A stretch of 64,000 bases of DNA, taken from NCBI RefSeq assembly GCF_965363235.1, contig NC_134847.1, positions 64,542,144 to 64,606,143 on the forward strand, written 5' to 3'. Position 1 is the stretch's first letter; each line of letters starts with the position of its first letter. The DNA is from Mytilus galloprovincialis (Eukaryota; Mollusca; Bivalvia; Mytilida; Mytilidae). Under the pieces are notes generated by a model that had not been told where the DNA came from, did not search any database, and saw nothing but the letters and a program-made list of their open reading frames with translations. Shown one piece after another: positions 46,323 to 57,243 of this stretch. A program made the position numbers and the translations under genes.

Positions 46323-46539
46323 AGTGCTTAATTACTTTATTAATTTTCAGACACGTAAAATATGTATGCTTTTTAGTTGGTTAGTATTTTCATTACTTGG
46401 CCGTCGTCCGTCGTCGTCGTCGTCCGTTAACTTTTACAAAAATCTTCTCCTTCTTCACTACTGGGCCAAATTTAACCAACTTGGCCATAATCATCATTGG
46501 GGTATCTAGTTTTAAAAATGTGTCCAACGACCCTGCCTG

Positions 46540-47146
46540 TTAACCAACATGACCGCCATAGCCAAAAAAAAAGAGCAAAGGGGGTAAATGCAGTTTTTGG
46601 CTTTTATCTCTGAAACTTAAGCATTCGGCCGTACAGTAAATTTGACATGAAGTAATAATGTTCATCGGGTTAAGATCTATATGCCCTGATATTTTCAGAC
46701 GAATAAGGTTATTATCTTGAATATTATTATAGATAGAGACAAACTGTAAGCATGCAGCAATAATGTTAAGCAAAGTAAAACCTACAAATAAAATGTGTCC
46801 GATGAATTGGCCCGCCAACCAACATGACCAAAAATGTTCATCAGGCTAAGATCTATCTGCCCCGAAAATTTCAAACCAATCAGATAACCCGTTGCTGCTG
46901 TCCCTGAATTTGTAATTTGAAGGAAATTTTGCAGTTTTTGGTTATTATTTTGAATATTATTATAGATACTGATAGAGATAAACTGTAAACAGTAATAATG
47001 TTCAGCAAAGCAAGATCTACAAATAAGTCAACAATGTTAATGGACCCCTTAAGGAGTTATTCCCTTAATATTCAATTTTTAACAATATTTGGTAAATTTT
47101 TGTAATCTGATAATCCATCCAACAACCATGACCGCCATGGCTAAAT
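46540..47146. repeat. Diverged tandem repeats, ~160-180 bp period
   Basis: aaccaacatgaccgccatag, ccaaccaacatgacc and caacaaccatgaccgccatg recur with aataatgttcatcggg/aataatgttcagcaaa segments. No gene seen. Confidence 0.6.
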
Positions 47147-47153
47147 GAATAGA

Positions 47154-48988
47154 CTTACTTACTTATCCTCTTCATCCCAGTGGGATTAAGGCCACAACAA
47201 ACTGCCTTTACATCTCTCTGTCCTTAGCCATGTACTGGGCTTGGTCCCAGGTGTAACCCATTGCTTCTAATTCTGTTGTAACAGTTCTTCGCCAGGTGAT
47301 TCTAGGTCTTACTGGATTCCTTTTTCCTGATGGTGCCCAATATAGAGCTGCTTTAAGTGTGCGGTGTTGTGGCATTCTCAATACATGACCTAACCATATA
47401 AATCTTCATTGTTTAATTTCTGTTGTTATGTTCTTAGCATTACATTTCTCCAAAAGGCTCTTGTTGCTGATCTTATTTAGCCACAATATTCTGTTGATAT
47501 TTCTTAGGCAGCTAGTATATAGAATGCATCTACTTTTTGAAGGTCACTTACCAGAACATGCCAAGTTTCTGAACGATACAGTAGGACAGATTTTACATTG
47601 CTGTTCGCAGTTTGGTCCTTAAACTGTACTGGTTGGACTTCCAGATTGTATGAAGTCTTGCAAATGTTGCACGTGTCTTAGATAGTCTTGCCTTTATGTC
47701 CTTCCCTTGTACCATTATCTTTAATTATGATGCTTCCAAGGTAAGTGAAATCTTCAACACTGTGCACTGGCAGGTAATTGGTTGTTATTGGTGTTGTATT
47801 TCTGGTATTTATTGACATTACCTTTGTCTTCTTGGCATTGACATTCAAGTCTTCTCTTGGAGGTGTTCACTTGTTGTTGATAATATGGCAATGTCATCAG
47901 CTAAATCAAGGTCTTCTAGCTGGTTAAACATGGTCCACTGGATACCCCTTTTCTTGTCTGATTTTGTATGTCTTTGTATCCAGTCAATGGCCAATAAAAA
48001 TAGAATTGGAGACATAATACATCACTGTCTTACACCAGATTTAAGTTCAAATGAGTCTGATATAGAGCTATCAAGGATGACACTGCATTTAAAGCGGCTG
48101 TAGAAGGCTTTTATCAGCATCAAAATTTTTGGTGGAATTCCATATGATTTCACAATTTTCCTAAGAGTTTCTCTATGTATACTGTCAACGGCCTTTTTGA
48201 AGTCAATGAAATTAAGGAAGAGTGGTGTGTTCCATTCAATGAATTGCTCAATGATGTTCCTCAGAGTAAAAATTTGGTCTCCTCTGCCTCTTCTAAAGCC
48301 TGCTTGTTCTTCTCTAAGCTTTTGATCCACAATTTAATCAATTCTTTTTAAAAGGTTACAATATCAACTACAAGTAACATACAGAGCAAAAGACAAAGAA
48401 GTTAAAAGAAGTGCTACAAAAGATAAAAGACAATATCTGGAGGACCTAGCAAAAGAAGCAGAAAAGACAGCCATCCTTGGAGAGTTGAGTACAGTTTACA
48501 AAATCACCAAACAACTCTGTGGAACATCAAATGCACAGACAGCACATGTAAACGACAAAAATTGCAAAGCATTGAAAACAGAAAGGGAACAAGCAGAAAG
48601 GTGGGTCCAACATTTGAAAGAGGTATTAAACTGCCCTGAGTCTGATGTCATAGCTACCCCTGAACCATCAGAAGATGATTTAAACATCAACACAGAACCA
48701 CCAACTATAGAAGAAGTAAGAAATACTATTAAATCATTGAAGACAGGGAAGGCACCAGGCATTGATTCCGATCCACGCAGATATGTTAAAGACAGACTTA
48801 GATACATCATCCAAAGTACTCCACAATCTTTTCCTTGTCATTACATCAGACTGGAGCAAAGGCCTGATTGTGAAATTACCAAAGAAAGGCAATCTACGCA
48901 ACTGTGACAACTGGAGAGGGATTACATTACTTTTTGTCCCTAGTAAGGTATTTTGCAAAATTCTTCTAAAAAGAATTGATAAAAAAAG
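47154..48988 (-). mobile_element. RTE-type LINE, 5' part inverted (twin-priming structure)
   Basis: Minus strand 48345 down to 47154 is the 3' part: reverse-transcriptase residues with EEQAGFRRGRG and FIDFKKAVDSIHRETL (ORF 48330-48022), then broken frames with the RTE-like C-terminal KRNPVRPRITWRRTV region, ending in a short ataagtaagtaag tail. Plus strand ~48356-48988 is the earlier part: STVYKITKQLCG, IKSLKTGKAPGIDS, then after a frameshift KLPKKGNLRNCDNWRGITLL. The two parts meet in a shared cttctaaaaagaattgat-like segment (LLKRID). A 7-bp gaataga flanks both sides (47147-47153 and 48989-48995). The copy is defective. Confidence 0.85.
48022..48330 (-). pseudogene. RTE reverse-transcriptase fragment (middle domain)
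   Basis: 102 residues with EEQAGFRRGRGDQIFTLRN, NFIDFKKAVDSIHRETL and SGVRQ, typical of RTE reverse transcriptase around the first catalytic aspartate (FIDFKKA). The frame breaks on both sides. Confidence 0.85.
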
Positions 48989-49001
48989 GAATAGAAGATA
49001 A
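48485..49001 (+). pseudogene. RTE reverse-transcriptase upstream fragment, frameshifted
   Basis: A first frame (48485 to ~48770) carries the linker and GKAPGIDS. The sequence continues from ~48762 in another frame with ADMLKTDLDTSSKVLHNLF and LPKKGNLRNCDNWRGITLL. One or more indels separate them. It is inverted relative to the fragment at 48022-48330. Confidence 0.82.
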
Positions 49002-49004
49002 GGG

Positions 49005-49810
49005 TTAACTATAGATGTCAAAGGGAAAATGGTTTAAAAAACAACAAAAAGACAATTTAAACGGTCACGACTTGAACACGGTAAAATGATGCAAAGGGGT
49101 CTTCGGTAACTATTGTAAGTCTACACTAGGATAACCTGCTTTTGATTTAATTACTGGGTCAAATTAAACCATACTTGGTCTTAATCATTATTGGGGTATC
49201 TTATACTATTTATTATGATTTAAACTTAATGTACATGATTTCCAAAACCATATAGATACAGGAGAGTGACACAGGCTCTCTAGAACCTCTAGTTATGATA
49301 TTCACGAGTCCAGTGATATTAATTTTCAAAAACAGATGCGTAAAAATTTTATGCTTTTAAGATTGTAAGTACTTGTATGATATTCGAGTGCTGGTTCAAC
49401 CATGCACTGCACATAGAGGTTTTTTGCAAAATGAGAATTGACCTTGGAGGCTCATAAAAATTAATTTACTTTCATTATATTTGCATGCTTTTTTATTTTA
49501 TTTATTAGTATTTGTATGAAGCTGCATGATTTGTTATGTGATAGTCGGTTAAAGAGCTCACCATAGCTCATATTTTGTTTGTTACTATGTATAATTATAT
49601 ATGCCGACCTTTAATAAAAATTTCTTACTTCGTTGCTTATTTTGTGTTTGTTCCTTCTATTTCAGTGCTTTTTGCGTTTTAACTGCGTATAAGTGTGTCT
49701 TAATCTGCTGTGAGTGCTCGCTCGTAACATGAAATCACGATTTCATATTGTAGTCTTTTTTGGGGGGTATATACATATCTAACAACTGTCGAAACCTATG
49801 CCGTATGTTT
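49005..49810. other. Non-coding stretch, no gene seen
   Basis: AT-rich sequence without a supported ORF or strong repeat match inside this window. Confidence 0.5.
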
Positions 49811-49817
49811 AATAGAT

Positions 49818-50235
49818 AGAAGAAGATGTGGTATGAGTGCCAATCAGACAACTCTCCTTCAAGTCACAATTTGTAAAAGTAAACCGTTAAAGGTCAATGT
49901 ACGGCCTTCAACACGATGATTCATGATATACTTTGCTTTGATTATGTAGTTCTTGTGTGCTTGGTACCGTAGGTTTGTTTTGCTTTAAACGAACATGTTT
50001 AAAACGCTTTGTTTGTATTAATAATTATTAAACTGGAGAATAGAATGGGCAATGTGTCAAAGAGACAACAACCCGACCAAAGAGTAAAAATACAACAGCC
50101 GATAGCCACTAATGGGTCTGCAACATAGCGTGAAAATCCCGCAACAGGAGGCGAAATTCAGCTAGCCCCTAAACCAGCGAAAAATGGACGTCATACTAAA
50201 CTCCAGTAAACATACAATTCGTAAGGGTCTCGTAG
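49818..50235 (+). repeat. Two Mytilus-type repeats in tandem order
   Basis: 49818-49920 is an 'agatgtgg' copy (gaagaagatgtggtatgagt). 50039-50235 is a 'gagaatgg' copy (ggcaatgtgtcaaagagaca). Confidence 0.75.
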
Positions 50236-50919
50236 AACCCAGTGTCTCGCCTAGTTTATAAATCTAATAAATGTTTTAAAGAAATTTAACTGTATACAGA
50301 CTGTATGTAATGTTAACATGAAGAAAAACTAAGTCCATATATATAAGTTAAATTTTACATTAACCACCGAGTGAATGTAAGGTTAACTGGAGTCCATTTA
50401 AAAAAAACCCAAATAAACAGGGTTTTTTTTTTTTTACAAAATTTACTTCTGGATAATATCTTATGATGTTAAACAAGCTTCTTTTGAAGAAATCCAGGAT
50501 AGTAAAAGAAAGTTATTAAAATTCGAATAAAAAACGTTAACCTTAGAGTGAATTTTATGTCAACTGGCAGAAAAAACTAAGTTCTTTCACGAGTAAAATA
50601 CGAAAAAAAGGATTATTCTTGTTTCAAAGTATACTTCTGCGTATACTATCTTATGATCTTAAACAAGCTTCTGTCCAAGTTTGGTAGAAATTCAGGATAG
50701 TTTAAGTAAGTTATTAAAATACAAAAACTTTGACCACAGAGTGGATGTTCATGCATGTACACCGACGACGCCGACGACGCCGACGACGGAATGTGGGATC
50801 ACTATGTCTGGTTTTTTTTTCGACAAAAGTCTAAGGCTCGACAATAAATGGACTAAAATTTAAAAAAAAACACAAGACTTACAATGGCCAACTGCTCTAT
50901 AGAACTTATATAAAGATAA

Positions 50920-51400
50920 GTTGTAGTATCATTGGCAATGAGACAACGCCCCACCCGAGACCAAATGACGAAGAAGTTAGCAATTAATGGTTAACCGTAT
51001 GACCCTCAACAATGAACAAAAGCCATACCGCATAACAATTTTTAAAAAGGCTCAATCGATACAAAGCAAAAAAATAACTATAAAAAAAAACCTCACAAAG
51101 TACATATCTGATAGTTCCAGAAGTTACTGAAAGCTAGTTCAAAGTCACTAACGACTTATAAAAAAAAATCATGTTTCTAAGACAATAATAGATTCGCCTT
51201 TCACTATGAATGGTTGTATCCATGTGCATATGTATGGGGAAGGGTTTCCTCAAACGATCCCATATAATTATAAGAAGATGTGGTATGATTGCCCTACTGG
51301 CCATGCATGACAAGACATCCCTCCACCAGAGACCCAATGACATTGGAGGTTAGCAACTATATTTAAAGTCACAGTCTTCAACAATGATTAAAATTCAAAC
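50920..51400 (+). repeat. Two 'agatgtgg' repeat copies
   Basis: One copy at ~50925-51040 (atcattggcaatgagacaac, gttaaccgtatgaccctcaa) and one at ~51270-51400 (agaagatgtggtatgattgc). Confidence 0.7.
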
Positions 51401-52905
51401 AACACAGAAAGCATGATAAAACGCTATACGAAATGACAACTGGAAAAAAAAATCAAACGAGAAACCTAACGTCCAGATTGATGTATAAAACAAGTTGCTT
51501 TTTTTTTTTTAAAAGAAAAGCAATACATGAACCTAAGACTGCTGACTGCCGGGTCACCAAAAGATAGTTGCTGAAATTGTGTTTGCTCTTGAATTGAAAT
51601 AATTGACTGTGAATAGAAGAAGCCAGTTGAAAGGATATATTTACAGCTTCTGTTTGAAGAGTTATTTTAAAGCTCGACTATCATATTTATTACTTGGTAA
51701 TGTACATATTTTTTCCGATTATAACCCTTTGGCAAATCCCAATTTCTACTAACCGGATGACTTATGTAAATTGCACAAACCTATCGATATATATTTTTTT
51801 TGCACTCAGTTTGCTTTATAATCTGGAATTCTGGATGCATTTATTTTATCTATCATATCATTATATTTTGTTTCCTACATGAATGCCTTTATATTCTTAA
51901 CTCGTATTTGAAGCTGTCTTTACTCATGGTAGTCGTTGTATGTGGTAAAACCTGTGGCATGCAATTGATTGGGACCTTTTATGAAGAGACTTATTTTGGT
52001 CTCATAAAACATCTCAAATTTTAAGGATTTCCTGATTTTACTTAAATCAATTCAAACATTCTACAGGGAAACTTAGTTTTGCCGAAGAATTTCTTAATTC
52101 AGAAGTTTATGAATACCTGAACACACTTTTAAAATAACCAATTTATATTAAAAGGTATGTAGATATAAAAAGATACCAGAATTAAAATGATATACGCCAG
52201 ACACGAGTTAAATCTACAAAAAAGCATCAGTGACGCTCGAATGAAAAAAGTTAAAAGGCTAAAAAAAATTACGAAGTTACGGAATCTATTCCTTGGGTAG
52301 ACAATCCTTAGCTTTTCGAAAAGGTCAAAGTCTATAATAGGACAGTGACTCAAAATAGAAACAAAAGAAAACAACTCGAGGTCAGAATACCGTTAGTAAT
52401 GATGAAAGTCACATGTAAAGCTCTTTCTGCCGTGTCCTGAATTTAGATAACAAAAACGAAAATAAGCTTTCACTAGTGAATTTAATTGTATTGCATGCAA
52501 ATGGTATTTTAGCGCACGAAATAGTAAATAGAAAGCATCTCACTGATACTCAGGAAAAGAATACGCATTTTCGTCAGAACATATCTTAATCTAACAGTTG
52601 AATTCGAATGTCAAACGGCCTTCATTAAATGTTTTGACTCCGGATTCATTGACATTTTACCCGGGATTTTTTAGAACGCAAACCGATAGTGTGCTTTTGA
52701 AATGTGATCTGTAATGTGAATGAATCAAGACTTGTAGGATAGTTGGTCAACACAATGAATACAATTTTCAAAACCGTACCATAGTACAAATATGTAGATG
52801 CTATAACTATTAAAACAAACAAACAAAAATTGAATTCAAATTTTATAATAAACTAACGTTTCTGTTAGTAATTTTTTTTTTGAATATATATAAAATGTAA
52901 AGTAG
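51400..52905. other. Non-coding stretch, no gene seen
   Basis: Short AT-rich ORFs only; none shows splice signals plus family resemblance. Confidence 0.5.
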
Positions 52906-52911
52906 TGATGA

Positions 52912-53135
52912 GGTCCAGCTGAAAAAGGTCAAAAATTAGCACTTCGGAAGCTGTCAAAAGATTTCAAGACCCCCTTAATATAAAATTGTCCATATTTTGA
53001 GTTAGAGCTGATGAAGTTTTCTATAATTTTGATATAATTTGTCCCAAAAGTAGTACAAGAAAGCGCAGGTGGGATTTTTTTTATTTTCATTTATTGTCTA
53101 AAAGAAATGCACTACGAAATAACTGTGTACTCGGA
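52912..53135 (+). repeat. Dispersed repeat, partner of 24610-24860
   Basis: gagttagagctgatgaag, ctataattttgatataattt and tgtctaaaagaaatgcacta are shared. Confidence 0.75.
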
Positions 53136-53806
53136 CCTAAGATCAATAAACACGAACGTCAAGTATTTACGGATAGACATTTTATTTATCGAATGAATCT
53201 GCATGTATTTTTTAATTCTAACATTCCACTTTATGAATATATTACTATACAAAATATAAGCAAAGACTTCTAAATCCATACTAAAACAGTATAAAATAAT
53301 CAACATTATGGTTGTAATTAAATTTTGTTGTGATTATTGTAAATTATTGTTACAGTTGTTGTGAGTTTAAAATCATGCTTTATGAATTGAAAACACTCAA
53401 GTATTTTTATTCACGACCGTTTAAAATTTATAAATATTAATCTTACTTTCCGTTTGATGGATATATTACAATACAAAAAAATAAATAATAATTTCTCATA
53501 AAACCTAAATACTAAAATGGTATGAAATAATTAACGTAGAAATATAATGATTATTGTTTAAAACAATTTTTTTTTTGTATGATGCAATAATTTATTTAGA
53601 TTTATTTTTTATGTTTCCTTTACAAATGAATATTTAAAAATACCAAAGCAGAGTATCTTGTCCTATAAAATACTTATTTCTATATTGCAACTCTGAAAAT
53701 ATTCTGATTTCAATCATTGTTAGTTTCTTCAGAAACATAAATACAGTATATATTTTGTATCTATTTCTTTGATTCCTCTTGAATTAAATATTTTTTGATA
53801 AGAATA

Positions 53807-54160
53807 TTATCTTTCTGTTTTCCGATCTAATATTAATATTTGAACCAGAATGTTCTCTCCCATAAGTCTATGATGTAATACACAGTATCCCGAGGTTAAA
53901 TCTTCAAACATAATTAGTTTACATGTTATCGAGACAACAGACAATACCACGTTATAATTGACCCAGATACACACTGTGTACAATGGTCGTTTTAAAACAA
54001 ATATAATTGCGTCGTCAAGGGCCATCAAGGGACCATAGCAAAGACGTAAACAACTAAACTGGTCCGCCGTTCTATCTATAGCTTCAGTGTAGCGATAAGT
54101 GAACACAACAGGGATCCAGTTTAGATAACAACCTGTTAAGACTGTATAAATGACAGACAA
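53807..54160 (-). pseudogene. Weak receptor-like (GPCR TM6-TM7?) ORF
   Basis: 117 residues with two hydrophobic spans. One contains GCYLNWIPVVFTY. The other contains YGPLMALDDAIIFVLKRPLY, which faintly recalls the sixth and seventh helices of a rhodopsin-type receptor (IIF.LKRPLY in place of NPxxY). There is no ATG at the start; a T-rich tract ending taaag precedes it. The sequence after KRPLY is again hydrophobic, which does not fit a normal receptor tail. It could be a decayed fragment or chance. Confidence 0.25.
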
Positions 54161-54339
54161 GTTGCTTTCTTTAAAAAAAGAAATGCAATCGTAAACCCAA
54201 ATGCTTGTTTGGCATTATATATATATTAGATAATTGTTTAATAAAGATGTATTGTCTTATATTACTTTTGTTGTGCATAAGAATTAGAAACTGACATTGC
54301 CTGTTTAGTGGTTTAAATAATGTAATACCGGCTTCACAC

Positions 54340-55610
54340 ATCAACGTATAGATCCGACGTACGTCGGCCGAGGTAAAAAAAATCATGCACGCTACCAAAA
54401 CGCTAGTAATTTTGATGCATTCAACCTGTCAATCATATCTGTATCGTGTGCACAACGAGCTTAAAGCGTGTATTGGGTGTGCGTAAAGCGTACCTTAGCG
54501 TTTCTCCTGGTCTTCCTACATTCCCAATTGCAGGTCTGTCTATATGTGAATGTTTGTCAATAAGTCTGTCACATTCGCCCGTCTGTTTACATGTTTACCA
54601 GTCCGTCTATGTCCACTGGTTCGTCTACATGTTCACTAGCTTTGAAATAGCTTTCGGTAAGTGCGATTATTTCAGTAATTTGTGTCTATTGTTTTTATGT
54701 AAGTGATTATTGTGCACCATACCCATAATTTTAGGGACGCGAATTGCAACTGATATTTTACAGTTTTTTCTTGCGATGTGTTGTCCTTAAGGTTTGGTTC
54801 ATTTGGGAGGGTTGGGTTTATGGCCACCACATTGTTTATGTGCCAATGTCCATTCTAAAGCCAGAAACATGTAGTACAGTGGTTGTTGTTCATAATTCAT
54901 GTCGGTCAAGTTGATTTCGTAAATTATTTTGTTATTAATAAGGCTGTTTAGTTTTGTTTGATTTTTGTTTTTAAATCTTAATGGTCGGGGCATTTAATAG
55001 CCGACTAAATAGTAGTTTTTTTTTCATTTTTGGAGGCCGCTCGGTGGCCTTTAAAGACTTACTACCACGTCATTGTAACTCTGGTTGGTATTTGTATCAT
55101 TAGTGCTGGACCATGGTCGATCCTATATGCACCTTTGAGGCAGGCGGGATATTTTTGTAGATCTTGTACAGCTCAAACTAATGTGAGTAGTTCCTGTACT
55201 TCTATGTCTAGTCCCATGTTGCATGGTTAGAGAGGGTGTAATATCTTCTGTAGGTTTGATGAAGTTTCACCCGTATCGGACTTCTTTTCCTAAATGAAAG
55301 CTTTAAGGCGACGAGTATTTTTGTATGCAATGTGCCCTTAACGTGTCTAAAACTTATCTGTAGCGTTTTCAACGCTCGTGTAGCGTGTATATTATGTGCG
55401 TGCAGTTTACAGGTACATGTATATACGTTTGACAAACGCTTGAGCTGAATGATTTTTTTTATGTTCCATTAAAATTTTCCTGAAGTAAAAGCGTTCACCA
55501 AGCGTATACCTTTGCATTTCGACGTACTTCAAACTTATGGAACGCGTGTTTAAACGCTTGCGTAAAGTTCCTCTGGTGAGCAACTAAGTTACGCATACGA
55601 TGATACGGAC
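54340..55610. other. Non-coding region rich in 'acgc/gcgt' words
   Basis: Two patches (54340-54510 and 55337-55600) are dense in aacgc, agcgt and gcgta words and look like parts of one repeat split by ~0.8 kb of other DNA. No gene supported. Confidence 0.4.
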
Positions 55611-55669
55611 TTTGTTAATTTTCTTTTTTAACTGATTGTTTTACATTGTCATTTCGGGGCCTTTTATAG

Positions 55670-55800
55670 CCGACTATGCGGTACGTGCTTTGCCTGTTGT
55701 TGAAGGCCGTACGGTGACCCATAGTTTGTATTTCTGTGTTATTTTGGTTTCTTGCAGATAGTTGTCTCATTGACACCAAACCCGATATCTTCTTTTTTTA
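55670..55800 (-). repeat. Mytilus-type 'agatgtgg' repeat, inverted
   Basis: gaaggccgtacggtgaccca ... gttgtctcattgacaccaaa ... atcttcttttttta. Confidence 0.75.
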
Positions 55801-56812
55801 TATTCGATATCTTATCACCGACCTGGTTAAGTCTGCTAAAAATGCATGCATGATTCATTTTTAGGTTATCAGTCGTAATTAAAGTGGCACATTTAATTCG
55901 TTGTTTCATTGCTTGAAGTATCATTTCTTACATCTGCATGGTCAAATGTGTATTTTTTTTAAATAAATTTTAGATTTAGATTTCAGTCACGGTTATTTTT
56001 TCCCCCTTCATATTGAATATCTATACTTATCAGTCGCATTTTAATGACGAAAAGGATTCAGAGGTTATTAAAAAAAGTAAATAATGTTGCAATATTTAAA
56101 CAAAGAAAATAACTTTAAATTTGCAATATTAATGAAAATAAATACGGACATAACTTTCATAATTAATTTTAACGTTATTTTCAATAAACGATTTTTTTTT
56201 AAATCCTTGTTTTTACACCTATTTGAGGCACGTATTTATGATTATATTTCCATGTCCTTGGTCTATCCTAGACGTAAAATTTCAAAAAGTGCTAATACTT
56301 TTTTTAAAGATATTATTTTTAATTGTTCTCGTTCAAAATATTTTATTTTTTCATATTCAATATCTATTTAATTTTATTTTTAATAACCATTTTTTTTTTA
56401 TTATTAAAGTTGCAATATTTAACCAAAAAAAATAATTGTAATTTAATCATATGCAAGAAAGACTTCCCTTTAATTTCAGTATAAAAAAATAAATAGCTTG
56501 CTTTTTACAACATGTACATCTTCACTAAACGTAAAATCTAAAATAAAATGCTACTAAAACTCTTTCTAAAGATTTTATTTTTAATTATTCTCGTTCAGAA
56601 TATAAAGCGCATTGTTTGCATGAAATCTTATCTCATATCTAAACACAGCTGGTTACATCGTTTGACTAATTAAAATACTACGCATGTAGGTTAATATTAG
56701 CAGCTTGTAATCGTGTGCAAGAAAATATTATATCATAATAAATTTCAGATCATACGTAAAATATCTCTATAGCAACTTAAGATGCTAATGCATATTCAAC
56801 AGATTTGTAAGC

Positions 56813-56875
56813 TATTGCGCATGCATTTGAAAGGTGGTCATAGCTATTGCGCATGTATTTGAAAGGTGGTCATAG
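56813..56875. repeat. 31-32-bp tandem duplication
   Basis: tattgcgcatgcatttgaaa ggtggtcatag is repeated immediately with one substitution. Confidence 0.9.
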
Positions 56876-56927
56876 AAAGACCAGAAGTGTTCCGACTAAC
56901 ATCCGGTGTTCCGAAAGACTACATCAC

Positions 56928-57100
56928 TCGTCCAATATATACTGCGTAAACCCTCAGGGGTTTACGCAAAAACTTTCGAGACGTTCCGAGAATTTTATTC
57001 TGACTTCCGGCCGAGAGATATCGAGTGGCCCATAGACACATCCAAAACTCGCCAATATATAAGCATGAACCCCTCAGGGGGTTCATGCAAAAATAAACGA
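56928..57100. repeat. Two related units, each with a perfect hairpin
   Basis: Units start ctcgtccaatatat (56928) and ctcgccaatatat (57048). Hairpin 1 at 56944-56967 has arms gcgtaaaccc/gggtttacgc. Hairpin 2 at 57063-57088 has arms gcatgaacccc/ggggttcatgc. Both have the loop tcag. The arms differ at two positions, and each change is matched on the other side. Confidence 0.8.
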
Positions 57101-57243
57101 AAGCAAGAATTTGTATACAAATCGTTGATGTGTCACAAATACATGCCAAGAAATTGCCTCCGTTGAAATTCTGCAAACACCCCATAGAGCAAATTACATG
57201 GATGATTAATATTGACCATTTGGTATATGGCCGTGTTCTAAGC

